Positions 46,492-57,830 of a stretch of 64,000 nucleotides of DNA are shown piece by piece. The notes beneath the pieces were generated by a model. It worked only from the letters and a program-made list of their open reading frames with translations. It was not told the origin of the DNA and searched no databases. Location of the stretch: positions 7,633,001 to 7,697,000 of the forward strand of contig NC_035170.2 of assembly GCF_001659605.2 (NCBI RefSeq), written 5' to 3'. This DNA is from Manihot esculenta. Lineage: Eukaryota; Streptophyta; Magnoliopsida; Malpighiales; Euphorbiaceae. Each line of letters begins with the position of its first letter. The stretch's first letter is position 1. A program made the translations under genes and the position numbers.

Positions 46492-48739
46492 TGTAACGAC
46501 CCGAAAATCAGACTGCTACCGGCGCTAGGATCCGGGTCGACTTAAGGCTGCCGGGACCCGTAGCAAGCCTAACATGAAACCTGTGAACCTGTTTAATCCC
46601 ATACATGATCAACAATCATACATAAAAAAATTAAAACTTTCCTTTACATCATACACCATACTCAACCTGTGCATGCACTAAACATAACATAACTTAAACA
46701 TTAATCCCTCAGTGGGATCTCATCCTTGCCCAAGTGGGCGATACATCATAAGTTGAGTTGGTTAAATATAAACATCAATAGACATTAAGATCATGTATCA
46801 ACAAGGGATTACAATACTCATAGGGTCAAGCACAACTATAATCTCAATATACCTCATTATACAATCTGTCATGTCCACATTCTAACTATTACATAAACAT
46901 GTACTTCAAACTTTGGCTAACCTCCTGGTCTACCCTGTACCTGCACATCTGGGGTTAGGGGAGAGGGGTGAGCTACAAAGCCCAGTGAGCAGAATAATAA
47001 AATATTTAAAATATATGATAACATGAAATGCATCACATCACAGCTAATCACATCAAGGATGAATTTGTCACCAATAGTCCTCTACACATTCCAATAATGT
47101 CAGGGGCGTAGAATGGGCCTCACTGGTCTTTCTCTTATATACATAACATAACATAACATTCCATAGTGCCAGGGGCGTAGAATGGGCCTCACTGGTCTTT
47201 CTCTTACATAGTGCCAGGGGCATAGAATGGGCCTCACTGGTCTTCCGTACCGTATCATCATCATATCATAACATAGGAGGACTAAAGGATCATTCAACAT
47301 TCATCCGCATCATCAACATAATATGCAATGCAACATATTCGTGAATTCTAATGCAAGCACCCTATTATATCTCATGGCATTCATGATGCGTGAATCATGC
47401 TAAAACTGATTTATTTATTTAAAAGCATAAGAGTTATTCCACTCACCTCTGGGTAGCTCTGACCAGACACTGGGGTAGCAGACTCACTGCTGGGGTCCTC
47501 GGTTCCTCGGGTCCGAACCTACACAGGTGGACTCAAATGAGGGACCAAACAACTAGAACATAACTCTAAAAACATCCCCCAAAACCCCCTAAAACATCTC
47601 AAAACATCCATGCAAAACATGCAAAGAAAGGCGGGACAGGGCACTTTCGGCGGCAGGTTCGGCGGCCGAAAGTCCCAGACAGATCCGAAAGTCAGGCACT
47701 TTCGGCGGCACCTTCGGCGGCCGAAAGTCCCAGACAGATCCGAAAGTCCTCTTTCGGGGGCAAGCTTCGGCAGCCGAATGCTGCCTCCTCAAGGGGGTTC
47801 GGTGGCCGAAAGTTCCTTCGGCTGCCGAACCTGGTTTCTCCCAAATGGGCAGAAACTTGGCTCAAACGAGCCTCTTGCCTCCCCAAGCCTCAAATCATGC
47901 ATAAACTTGTTCTAAAACATGCATACATATCATACATTACACCTAGGGGTCTCAAACTAGCATATACCCCAACTACAACACTTCAAACACACATCAACAA
48001 CATACATTGTCCATAAATCACATAAAACCTAACATAGCTCAACTAACTTAAACATGCATTTCTACCCCATAAAACTTCATAAAACTTGTTTAAAACATAC
48101 ATTGAGCTTAAGATCGGCTCTTACCTCTTGAAGATCGAGAAAGAGACGACCAAAACTCGGAGATCCAAGCAAATGAGCTCCTGAGTTTCCAAAGCTCCAA
48201 ACTTGTTTAAAATGCTCAAAACTTGCAATGTGATGTTAAAACTCAAGAAAAATGGAGGAGATTTGAAGAAAGAACACAAGATTTGGGGAGAGGGAGGTCG
48301 GAAGCTAGCTGTGGTCGGAAATGGGAGAAAGCTCCCCCATTTCGGCTAAGTGCCCCTTTTATAGGTGGCTGGCCAGGCCACGTTCGGGGGCCGAAAGTGC
48401 TTCCGCATGCATGTCATGTTCGGCGGCCGAACTTGAGTTTCGGCGGCCGAACCTGGACTTCCCTCACTCATGCTTTCGGGGGCCTAACATGCCTCCAAAA
48501 CGCATGCATGTTCGGCGGCCGAACTTGACTTTCGGCGGCCGAACTTGACTTTCGGCGGCCGAACCTGGGTTTTCCTCCAAAGACTTTTCATACAAAACTC
48601 ATGTAAAAACATTCTTAAAATTATTAAAAACATGAAAACATATCATAAAAACATACTTTTACCCTTCTAGAGGTTTCCGACATCCGAGATTCCACCGGAC
48701 GGTAGGAATTCCGATACCGGAGTCTAGCCGGGTATTACA
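46492..48739 (-). repeat. 5' LTR of element B, 2,248 bp
   Basis: Nearly identical to 38888-41115. It is 20 bp longer because one TTCGGCGGCCGAACTTGACT unit is tandemly duplicated near 48511-48555. Confidence 0.95.
48357..48363 (-). promoter_or_regulatory. LTR TATA box of element B
   Basis: TATAAAA on the minus strand in the context ACCTATAAAAGGGGCAC. The palindrome cluster at 48383-48565 lies directly upstream in the sense of transcription. Confidence 0.7.
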
Positions 48740-48744
48740 CCAAT

Positions 48745-49290
48745 CCCATAAATTTGAGCAAAATCTTTGACAACTAAGTGGGACTTGAGGTGAGTAACAG
48801 ACCTATCAAGATTTATTTTCAAGGTAAATACCTATTTACAACCAATAGTCCACTTCGACAAAGGAAACCAACTCCAAAGTACTATTAGTGTCTAAGGCTA
48901 CCATTTTCTCCTCTTTTGCAGCACTCTAACAAGAATGAGATAATATCTCAACAACAATTCTAGAGACTAAAATGGAATTCAAAGTAATGGCAAAATAATG
49001 AGAGGAAAAGTATAATTGATCATAAGAAACAAAAGATAAAATTAGATATGTGTAAATATGTTAAACTTTGGTCGGACGGGCAATGGAAATATTTAAGTCG
49101 TACTGGTAATGAATGATAGAAGCAGGATCCACTGACGAAGAAGATGGTAGTGGATCAGAGTTAGGGTCTTTTAAGTTCCTGTAAGAGACAAGAACAATGT
49201 GAGGGCGACTTGGCACATGAATTAGAAGAGCATGAAGATTTTGAGGAGACAAATGACGAACAATATACACCAATAGATTATCTTTCTCTC
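48745..49290 (-). pseudogene. Ty1/copia pol remnant, upstream part
   Basis: Minus-strand reading gives an open 70-codon piece (49273-49061) with SDPLPSSSSVDPA and DLNISIARPTKV, the serine-rich linker before copia reverse transcriptase, followed by AAKEEKMVALDTNSTLELV (pattern: ..AM..E...L..N.TW.LV) and THLKSHLVVKDFAQIYGIG at the junction with element B. The next motif is on the far side of element B at 38882, so both pieces belong to one element. Confidence 0.7.
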
Positions 49291-49880
49291 CTAGGTATCA
49301 TAAACAGATGATGAAAAAAAAGAAAAAAGTAGACTAAAAAAGATTATTATTTATATATAAAATAGTGATTAAGATTTTAAAAAAAAAACAAAACAAATGA
49401 TACTCTTTTTGAAGCTAAGAGATAATTAAAAAAGACTAATTTTAGTGATTTGAGAATCAATTTAGTAAATTATGGATGATTATTACAAATAAAAAAAAAA
49501 AAGTATAACTAAAGACAGAGTTTAATAGGAAACAAAGATAAGGTCCAAGTTGAATTTATTTTCCTATTATCAATATCTAAACTCAAGATTCAAATTGATT
49601 TTACTTTATTTTTTTGCTATTAATCTCTAGTCTCAAGATTTCAGTTGATTTTTAATTTCTTGTTTCTAATATTTGATCCCAAAGGTCAAATTAATTTTTA
49701 ATTTCATATTTTCAACCTCTAATCTTAAAAGTCAACTTTAAATTTGACATTTTCAACCTCTAATTTTAAAGATTAAGTTAATTTTAATTTTTTTGCAAAT
49801 TAATTTCCTGTCTTTTAACCTATGGTCTCAAAGGTCAAGTTGATTTTAATTTTTGTATTTTACATTTTAAACCCTAAAGT
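49291..49880. other. AT-rich DNA leading into the tandem array
   Basis: From about 49530 loosely repeated phrases TTGATTTTAATTTC and CAACCTCTAATCTTAAA appear at roughly 60-70-base spacing, perhaps an older version of the array that follows. Nothing coding. Confidence 0.4.
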
Positions 49881-50935
49881 CCATGTCTTTTAAATTTTTA
49901 CAATTTACTTTTTGGACATCAAAGTCCTTGCAATTTACTCTTTGAACCCTAAAGTCCATGACTTTTAAATTTTTACAATTTACTTTTAAATTTCAAAGTG
50001 CTTACAATTTATTTTTTGGACTCTAAAGTCCATTTTTTAAAATTTTTATAATATACTTTTCCAATCATGAAATCCTTACAATTTACTTTTTAGATTCAAA
50101 ATTCACATTGTTTAAATTCCTAATATTTACCTTTCAGGCCCTAAAGTTCTTCTAATTTGCTTTTGAACCCAAAGTCCATATCTATTAAATTTTACAATTT
50201 ACTTTTCAGGTCCCTAAGTCCTTGCAATTTACTTTTCAAATCCCAAAGTCCTTGAAATTTGCCTTTTAGATCTCCAAGTCCTTATAATTTACTTTTGGAC
50301 CTTGAAGTCCTTGTAATCTACTTTCGAACCCTAAAATCCTTGCAATTTTCGAAGCCCATGTATTTCAAATTTTCACAATTTACATTTTGAGCCTAGTGCA
50401 TGTCTTTTAAATTTACATATAACTTTTTGGAACCAAAGACCTTGCAAATTTATATTTATGACTCCGAAGTACATGCCTTTTAATTTCTATAATTTACTTT
50501 TTGGACCTTGAAGTCCTTGAAGTTCATATTTCAGTTAATTAGCAATTTACTTTTCGAACCTTGAAATTCATATCTTTTAAATTTCTACAATTTATTTTTC
50601 TGACCCCAAAGTCCATGTATTTTAAAATTTTTGCAATTTGCTTTTCAAACCACAAAGTCTTTACAATTTACTTTTCGAACCCCAAAGTTCATAAATTTTA
50701 AATTTTTATAATTACTTTCAGACCCAGATCTCCTTGCAAGTTACTTTTTAGGCATTTACATCCATATATTTTATATTTCTGTAATTTGCTTTCCGAATCT
50801 CAAAGGCCATGTATTTTAAATTTCTACAATTTATTTTTTGGACCCAAAACCATGTCATTTACATTTTTGGACCCTAAAGTAGATTCCTGCATTCTACTTT
50901 TCATACTCCAAAGTTTATGTTATTTAATTTCTGTT
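49880..50935. repeat. Degenerate tandem (minisatellite-like) array
   Basis: More than twenty imperfect units built on ACAATTTACTTTTGGACCC plus AAAGTCCTTG. Short units of about 31 bases alternate with longer ones of about 46 that add CATGTCTTTTAAATTTTT. Units differ by many substitutions, so the array is old. No open frame runs through it. Confidence 0.82.
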
Positions 50936-50955
50936 TTTTCTAACTGCTATGTTTA

Positions 50956-51421
50956 GGGTTGAGCAGTATTCGGTTCAAATCGAAAAAATTGACCGAACCG
51001 AATCGATTTAAAATTTTAGTTCAGTTTTTAATATATTTCAGTTCGGTTCAGTTTTTAATTTCAGAAATTTCGGTTATTTCGGTTCGATTCAATTTTGATC
51101 AGAAAAAATAAAAAAAATCGAACCGAACCGATTAGTGATAATAATATATTTTTTCAATAATATAGAGAAATTAAATCATATTAAAATTAAAATATTTTAA
51201 TTAAATTTTAAAATATTAAAAATAAAGTATAAAAAATAAAAAAATTATTAAAAATCGAAACCGATCTAACCGAACCAAATCGAACCGAATCAGACCGGTT
51301 CGGTTCGATTCGATTTTTGTTCAAAATCAATTCGATTCGATTTTTATAAACACTAAAATTTCTATTTTTAGTTTATTCGGTTCGGTTCGATTTTGAACCG
51401 AACCGACCGAATGCTCACCCC
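50956..51421. mobile_element. Foldback MITE, 466 bp, TSD TA
   Basis: The left end GGGTTGAGCAGTATTCGG is the inverse of the right end CCGAATGCTCACCCC; both sides continue inward with CGGTTCGGTTCGATTTT motifs in opposite orientation. A TA dinucleotide flanks both sides (50954-50955 and 51422-51423), as for Tc1/mariner-type MITEs, although a 2-bp TSD is weak evidence. Decayed relatives with the same end lie at 36610-36752 and 53860-54064. Confidence 0.7.
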
Positions 51422-52602
51422 TAGTTATGTCCATTTATTTTTAATTTCTGCAACTTTAAAAGAAAAAGAAAAAAAAGAATATGTTTTCCTTGTTAATTTT
51501 TATCTTTTTATCCATCCAAAAATATAAATCAATTTATTTACATATTTATTCAGAGGAAATAAAAAAAAAAATCATTTTCTTACCTCCTCTAATAGATAAC
51601 ATGTAAAAAAGGACAGATATAGACACTATATTTTACCTAGACAATTTAATAAAAAATAAAAATTAAAAAATTATTAAAAAATAAGAAAGTTGAAAATTAC
51701 TGAAATTTAGATTTTAATATTCACCCTTTAATTTTAAAACCTTGGTTATTTCTTTTACATTATTTTTTATTAAATTAGCATAATAAAAAAAAGAAACAAA
51801 ATTGATTTTAATTTTTTTATGAAAATACAAAAATAGTAATAGTAATTTTAAATCCTAACTTTTTAATTTTTAATCATGGGATTCAAAATTAGAATAAAAT
51901 AAATGTCCCATTAAATCCTCACCCTTCATTTTTTTTCTTTTAATTTTTAACCATTAAATTTAGGGTTTTGAAACCCTACAATTAATTTCATTTTAAATTT
52001 TAATTTTATTTTAGTACTTGTAATCCTAGCCTTTGAATCTTTGATTCTTTAATATTTTAATTTTTAGCCTTTAAATTAAAATTTGTAAAGTAAAAGTATA
52101 CCTTGACAAATTTAGACCCTTGAACATCCTATAATTATCCTATCTTTTTTTACGATTGAAAGAGGGGTTTTTTTGAGAGGATTTTTATTTTTTAGGGATC
52201 AATATGAAACTTTTAAGAGAGAGATAACCTAAAAGCCATATTTCTCTTCCCGAGATGCACCCTTCCCTTCGTTTCCTCAATCACCACTGAAACCCATCTG
52301 TCCATTGCGAGTTTAGATAGACCTCTTCCCAACGGATACCCACTTCTCTCCATCTCCCACGACCACCCAAACCCAGCTTGCTCACACGCCACATTACCAG
52401 CCTCCCTTCGACAATTCCCCGTCGAATCTCCATCTCCAACGCCTCCTTTACGTACTAGCTCTTTGAACTAATACTCTTTTTTCCTAAATACCAGTGCCTA
52501 TATCCATCCTTTCATAGACCTATGGCCCATTTCAATATTCCCGCACTCTCTTCGTCGATAACCCCATCTCCTCCATCATCTCCTTCAACCGCCAACTAGC
52601 GA
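51422..52602. other. Intergenic DNA, AT-rich then CT-rich
   Basis: AT-rich to about 52240. From 52250 to 52600 composition changes to C-rich, CT-biased sequence with several stops in each frame, looking like a 5' leader or dead exon. No domain recognised. Confidence 0.35.
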
Positions 52603-52782
52603 ATGCAGATGCATTTGGAATCAGCGAGTCAACCTCCTCCAGCCAGCGACACCAGCAACGGCTTCTCGCATCGTGCGCAGCTCCAGGAGACGTTGATGCC
52701 TCTCATTTGTCGAGATAGTGCCAAGCATTTGGGTATCGATCAATTTTTGTTATTAATTTATTCTATTTTCACACAAAATTAG
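52603..52782 (+). pseudogene. Short coding-like exon fragment
   Basis: An ATG at 52603 opens a 59-residue frame with normal coding composition (MQMHLESASQPPPASDTS, then QLQETLMPLICRDSAKHLG) that ends as soon as AT-rich sequence begins. A GT donor (TTTGG|GTATCG at about 52732) follows the coding-like portion, so it may be a first exon whose gene has been lost, or a captured gene piece. I do not recognise the protein. Confidence 0.3.
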
Positions 52783-54339
52783 GGTGGTACTCCTTACTAG
52801 ACTTCAGTTGACAATTTTGCCTCGCAACACAAAAAAAAAGCCTTGCGAAACTACCTAGGAACCTATCTTTATTTCCTTGAAACCTACCTATTCTTTGCTC
52901 CAGTTGAGATTGACAATGGTGCAGGTTCCCCTTTCCTCTTCCCGACGGCAAAGAGATCCTTCACTGCTGTTCGAAGTTCAGCGCCTTGTGCCCATGTCGT
53001 TTCAGATACATTTACTGCTTCTTTGTCTACTCAGCTTTATAAACGATCGACACAAAATCACAGCTCCAAAACTTTAAATTCTTCGTACCTGTGTTAACAA
53101 AGATTATCATCTCAGCGGGTAATTTCCTAAACTTATCTCTATTTATTTATGTTTGTTTACTTCCCATTTTTCTTTCTTTCAAAAAGTTGCTTTCTGCTGA
53201 GATTTGATCTTCATTTTCTCCATTTGGTGCTTTAGGTGGATACTTGTTGTTAAGTTACTAGGCTTATTGCTTGTTTGGAAGTAAAATTTGAAACTGGAAA
53301 CATGAAAAGAGAACATTCTGGATTTGTCAAAAATGTATGAGGATGAATATTGGATAACGACTGTTGCTTATACTTGTTAAGGCCAATTTTATGCATCTGA
53401 CATTTAGATGTAAATTTTCATGCTTAAAGAATATACTTCACAAAGCATTTGATTTTTTGAAATATTAATGAGTAGAGATGCGTATCTTGATAACAATAAG
53501 TAAACACTTTACCTTGGAGTTAACGGAGCTGGATTGAGAGATTAGCGATTGTCTACTCTGGACAGAGGATGGTGAACTTATCCATAGCCCTAAATGATTA
53601 TTCTTGTGTGTTGTTTATAAGTTTTCAGCTGCAGTTTTTGTTGTTTTTTTGGTACTAAACATATGTTATTGAAGTTGGCTAGCTTGGCAAGATTGGGCTT
53701 ATGCTTGATCAACATGTATGAGCAAAATTTTAATATTACTGTTTTCCTATAGTAAAATATATTTTCTAGAAGTATTTAATGAGTAATTGTTGATTCAAAT
53801 GTGGTTATTTTTTTTTTCAATTATTGAAATCTTTTCTTCCAGACTTTTAGATATTTGTATTAATTTTTAATTCGGTTTTTTTGGTAATTTAATTTGATTT
53901 TAGTTATATTTTTTAAAAACTTATACTTTTCCAGTTTGGTTTGGTTAGTTTAGTTAAAAAACTCGGTTCATAATGTCTTCAGTTTTCTTTTATTTCTTAT
54001 TTTATTTTATTTTTTTTTTTCAGTTTGTTTCAAAACCAAATTGATTGAATGCTCACTCCCTAGTCATACTAATAAATCAAAATTGTTAGACTAGTTATAC
54101 TGGTCAAATGGTGCAACTGTATCAGACTGATTCAATTCCCATGCTGATTGTGAAAATATCAGATATGAGAGTTTCAACAATCCATATCTTCCAAGGTTAG
54201 GCTGTACCATGACTATTGTTTTCTGGCAGGTGTTGTGTGTTGTATCCGTCTGCCTAATACCAATATGCCATAAGCTGTGTTTGGGAGCTGCATCTTGTAT
54301 AAATAAAGCCAAGATTGATGGAGTGAATTTTGCTTTGGC
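52783..54339. other. Region upstream of the PPR gene
   Basis: An 84-codon open stretch (52843-53097) lacks family features and is probably untranslated leader or chance. The 53860-54064 part contains AATTCGGTTTTTTTGG and GAATGCTCACTCCCTAG, a decayed relative of the MITE at 50956. The remainder is AT-rich. The PPR promoter must lie here but no TATA box can be assigned with confidence. Confidence 0.4.
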
Positions 54340-55911
54340 ATGAATAGCATTTCACATAGAGCCTATGTCAGGAAAAAACTTACTCTTGTTATACAGTTGA
54401 TCCATACTCTTTCACCCTGCAAGACTTTCTCTGCTCGCAAAACAGCACTGACCAAGCCTTTACACAAGGCACTCAGAATTCTAGACATCATAGCCCCCCA
54501 AAAAGGTGCTACTACTACTGGTCGCCACAGCCATCTTCGCCTCATTCAAGACTTTTTAGAAACAAATTCACATCATATCAGTAAAGACTACTTGAACAGC
54601 AATTTTTCTGCCTCCAGCTCAGTAGAGAGAATCTCAAATGGGCTTGATGAAATACTTGAATCTTCTTTTGTAGACAATGAAGATCCTGATGTTGTGTGTT
54701 TGAGATCTGATGCTGCTGCTTTGTCTAGCGGATTGAGTTTATGTGCTTCCTCACATAATCTACGAGGTGGGGTACAGTATCACTGCTTAGCAGCAAGTAC
54801 TGGGTTTATTTCCAATGCCTATGTAGGCAGCTCTTTGATCACTTTGTATGGCAAATGTGGGGAATTGGATAATGCATATAAAGTGTTTCATGAAATGCCC
54901 ACTAGAACTGTGGTTTCGTGGACGGCTATCATTTATGGGTTTGCACAGGAATGGCAGGTTGACGTGTGTATGGAGCTTTTCTCTATGATGAGATATTCAA
55001 CACTAGAACCCAATGATTTCACATTTACAAGTCTTTTGAGTGCTTGTACAGGCAGTGGAGCTCTTGAGCAAGGGAGAAGTGCTCACTGCCAAATAATTCA
55101 CATGGGTTATGATTCCTATTTACACATTGCTAATGCTCTTATATCAATGTATTCTAAGTGTGGGAGCGTTCCAGATGCATTCTACATATTTGATAACATG
55201 TGTGGTAAGGATATTGTGTCCTGGAATTCGATGATTAGTGGGTATGCACAGCATGGGCTGGCAATGCAGGCAATTCAGCTTTTTGAAAAGATGAAGAAAT
55301 TAGGCATAAAACCTGACTCCATTACCTTTCTTGGTGTTCTATCTTCATGTCGCCATGCAGGTTATGTTGAAGGAGGAAGGAATTACTTTAATTTGATGGT
55401 TAAATATGGTTTGAGGCCAGAACTAGACCACTATTCTTGTCTAGTTGATCTTCTTGGCCGTGCTGGTTTAGTAGAAGAAGCACGAGATGTTATTTCAAGG
55501 ATGCCATTCTCTCCCAATGCCATTATATGGGGCTCTCTATTATCATCCTGCAGGCTTCATAGAAGTGTTTGGATTGGTATACAAGCTGCAGAGGGGAGGC
55601 TTTTACTGGAACCGGATTGCACTGCTACTCATGTGCAATTGGCCAATTTGTATGCAAGTGTTAATTGCTGGGATCAGGCAGCAAGAGTGAGAAAATTGAT
55701 GAAAGATAGAGGCCTTAAAACAAATCCTGGCTATAGCTGGATTGAGGTAAAGAACAAGGTTTGCAGATTTAGAGCAGAAGACAGGTCCAACACAAGAATT
55801 AGTGAAATTCTTACTGTATTGGATTGTCTGGTAGACCACATGTTAACTTTAGGCTATGTGCCTGAAATACACGAGGAGGAAGTCCATGATATCCAGTATA
55901 AGTGCAATTAG
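54340..55911 (+). CDS. PLS-class pentatricopeptide-repeat protein, E/E+ subgroup
   Basis: Single-exon gene, 523 residues. The first about 40 residues are basic, hydroxylated and poor in acids, consistent with an organelle transit peptide. From about residue 155 to 430 there are PLS-type PPR motifs: [104 protein letters not shown] and [18 protein letters not shown]. Then the E motif ([16 protein letters not shown] to [16 protein letters not shown]) and a short E+-like tail ending at HDIQYKCN. No DYW deaminase follows. Such proteins bind organellar RNA and usually recruit a DYW-type partner for C-to-U editing; that role is inferred. It resembles Arabidopsis At2g37320 as I remember it. Start: the first ATG, no upstream in-frame support. 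Confidence 0.9.
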   Translation: MNSISHRAYVRKKLTLVIQLIHTLSPCKTFSARKTALTKPLHKALRILDIIAPQKGATTTGRHSHLRLIQDFLETNSHHISKDYLNSNFSASSSVERISNGLDEILESSFVDNEDPDVVCLRSDAAALSSGLSLCASSHNLRGGVQYHCLAASTGFISNAYVGSSLITLYGKCGELDNAYKVFHEMPTRTVVSWTAIIYGFAQEWQVDVCMELFSMMRYSTLEPNDFTFTSLLSACTGSGALEQGRSAHCQIIHMGYDSYLHIANALISMYSKCGSVPDAFYIFDNMCGKDIVSWNSMISGYAQHGLAMQAIQLFEKMKKLGIKPDSITFLGVLSSCRHAGYVEGGRNYFNLMVKYGLRPELDHYSCLVDLLGRAGLVEEARDVISRMPFSPNAIIWGSLLSSCRLHRSVWIGIQAAEGRLLLEPDCTATHVQLANLYASVNCWDQAARVRKLMKDRGLKTNPGYSWIEVKNKVCRFRAEDRSNTRISEILTVLDCLVDHMLTLGYVPEIHEEEVHDIQYKCN

Positions 55912-57830
55912 AAGCAAGCATTATGCAAAAACGCTTCTTGCAGTTGCCCTGTCATTATTCCAATGGAAATCTGAAAGCAGATTATTCAGAGAAGCTTTGG
56001 GAACTTTAACTATTTCAGCTTCTGGCAAGCTGCAATTGTGATTTATTTCTTCATAACTGAGCCAGTTGTTTTGCTTCCTAATTGGAAAAGAAAGAAGGTT
56101 TGAAACTTGAAAGGTCTCAAAGGAATCTGAGAAAGGGTGCTGAAGATCAACTCCAGAATGTTGTCAATCACGGTGCTGAAGCATAGCTTTTTATTTTCTT
56201 GTTGGTTTTGCACTTCCAACTGGTATGTACATTCCAAGCCTTTTATTACTATTATTTTTTTAAATTCCTTTTCCTAATTGTGACAATTTATGGAACTTTT
56301 ATTTTCATTTTATGAAGGGTTTGACTTGGTGTTTGTTTCTTAGAATTCTTGAGAAGTGAAGACTAAAATGTAAATGTTATATATAAAATTAACTAAAATG
56401 TATAGAAATGGAACTTATCTAATAATTATTTATCATATAATCTCAAATTAATTTTCTTTCTATCGAAATTTAAAAATTATTTTTATTTATACATGTACAA
56501 TTATATCAAGCTAGTGATCTCGTTTCTCTTTTAAATATTGGATTGATTAATGATGTAATTTATTTTTGTTTGATATGTTTACTTTGTATTTTATTAATTT
56601 TTAATTTTTAATATATCTTTAATTTTAATTAGTATTTTTTTTGAATCTTATGTTACTATTCCATATATTCACGTTTTATATTATTTTTTCTTTTTAACTC
56701 TATAAAATTTATGAAATAATTTAGTATGATTCTTTGATATTGACTATTTTTTATTTTTTTAAATGATAAATTTATATTATAAATTAAATAATAATCAAAA
56801 TATTAATTATGTGATGCTTATTTTATTATAGATTTTTTTATAATTTTTAATTGATAAAAATCTAATAATTTTTTTATGTTATTATATATATATGCTTACC
56901 GAATTGATTAAATTCTGTTATTTTTATAATACTATTTTTGGTTCTATTACTTTTTTAGTAATTTAAGACTTTTTAATTTTTGTTTTTTTGTTATTGATAA
57001 TATATTATTTATACTTATTATTTTATAATTTATTGATAAATTATTCTTTTACTAAGTGTGTCATGTTATTTCCTTTTATAGTGAAAGTAATTAGTTAGAT
57101 CATAGTTGCGAGCCAACTATTTTCGGTTTGGATTGAAATTTATTTTCTCAATTTTAATTCAATTTGGTTAGCATTTTGAAGTTGGTTTAAAATTCAGTTA
57201 ATAAAAAATTTGATTTAGTTCGTTAACTGAATGGGAACCGTTATAGGCTCCCCCCCAAAAAATAATAAACATTTTCTGGCTCCACCTCTGCTACCAAGGA
57301 TAATCAAATTAAATGGTTTAGGTAGTTGATTACAAGTGCATATTCTGTAGCAACCATGTGAATCAAAATTCAAAAGTTTAGTTTCTTGTCCAATTAGTAA
57401 AGTTGTTTGCAAAATCTTGTGGTTGAAAAGCAATACGATTATGGTAGACAGAATTTCAATGGGCCTAATCAACCTGGGTGATTCTTGAGATCATCTTATT
57501 TAAAGTGAACCTGAGCTTGCTATTGAAATTTGTAGAATTTGGGGAATTGATGTATAGTCTCAGCTGCTGATATTTGAGCGATCTACTGAGTTTGTGTTGT
57601 TGTTTCTCCCTGCTTACTGTAATTTTTAATTAGGTTTAGAGTATGCCATTTACTTCTCTTCTCTTTTCCATTTATTGGACTGTTTTCGGCTCTGGAGCAC
57701 TGTTGCTTTAATCTTAGAATTCTCTATTTAATTCTCATCCTAATTGGTAGAGTTAGGAATAAAGTTAACTTGTAAATGAAAAGAACAATGGAGTGGATAT
57801 GAAATTTATTGAGAACTTGTATTATTGATA
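55912..57830. other. PPR 3' UTR and AT-rich intergenic DNA
   Basis: 55912 to about 56240 has transcript-like composition and is probably 3' UTR. The rest is AT-rich. Around 57110-57240 phrases TTCGGTTTGGATTG and AACTGAATGGGAACCG may be another MITE relic. Nothing else recognised. Confidence 0.4.

Larger units (their letters stand above)
38888..48739 (-). mobile_element. Tekay-like chromovirus, element B, 9,852 bp, nearly intact, TSD CCAAT
   Basis: Complete reverse-oriented LTR retrotransposon: 5' LTR 46492-48739, primer binding site 46476-46488, gag-pol 46219-41224, stem-loop and polypurine tract 41151-41116, 3' LTR 38888-41115. Perfect TSD CCAAT at 38883-38887 and 48740-48744. The LTRs differ by about twenty single-base changes by eye plus a 20-bp unit duplicated in the 5' LTR, implying a young insertion. 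Two lesions break the pol frame. Initiator-tRNA-Met primer site, 2.2-kb LTRs and a chromodomain-like C-terminus suggest the Tekay/Del lineage. Confidence 0.95.

Noticed and set aside
54363..54545. A minus-strand frame opposite the PPR gene N-terminus.
   Set aside because: Shadow of the PPR coding sequence, with no independent features.
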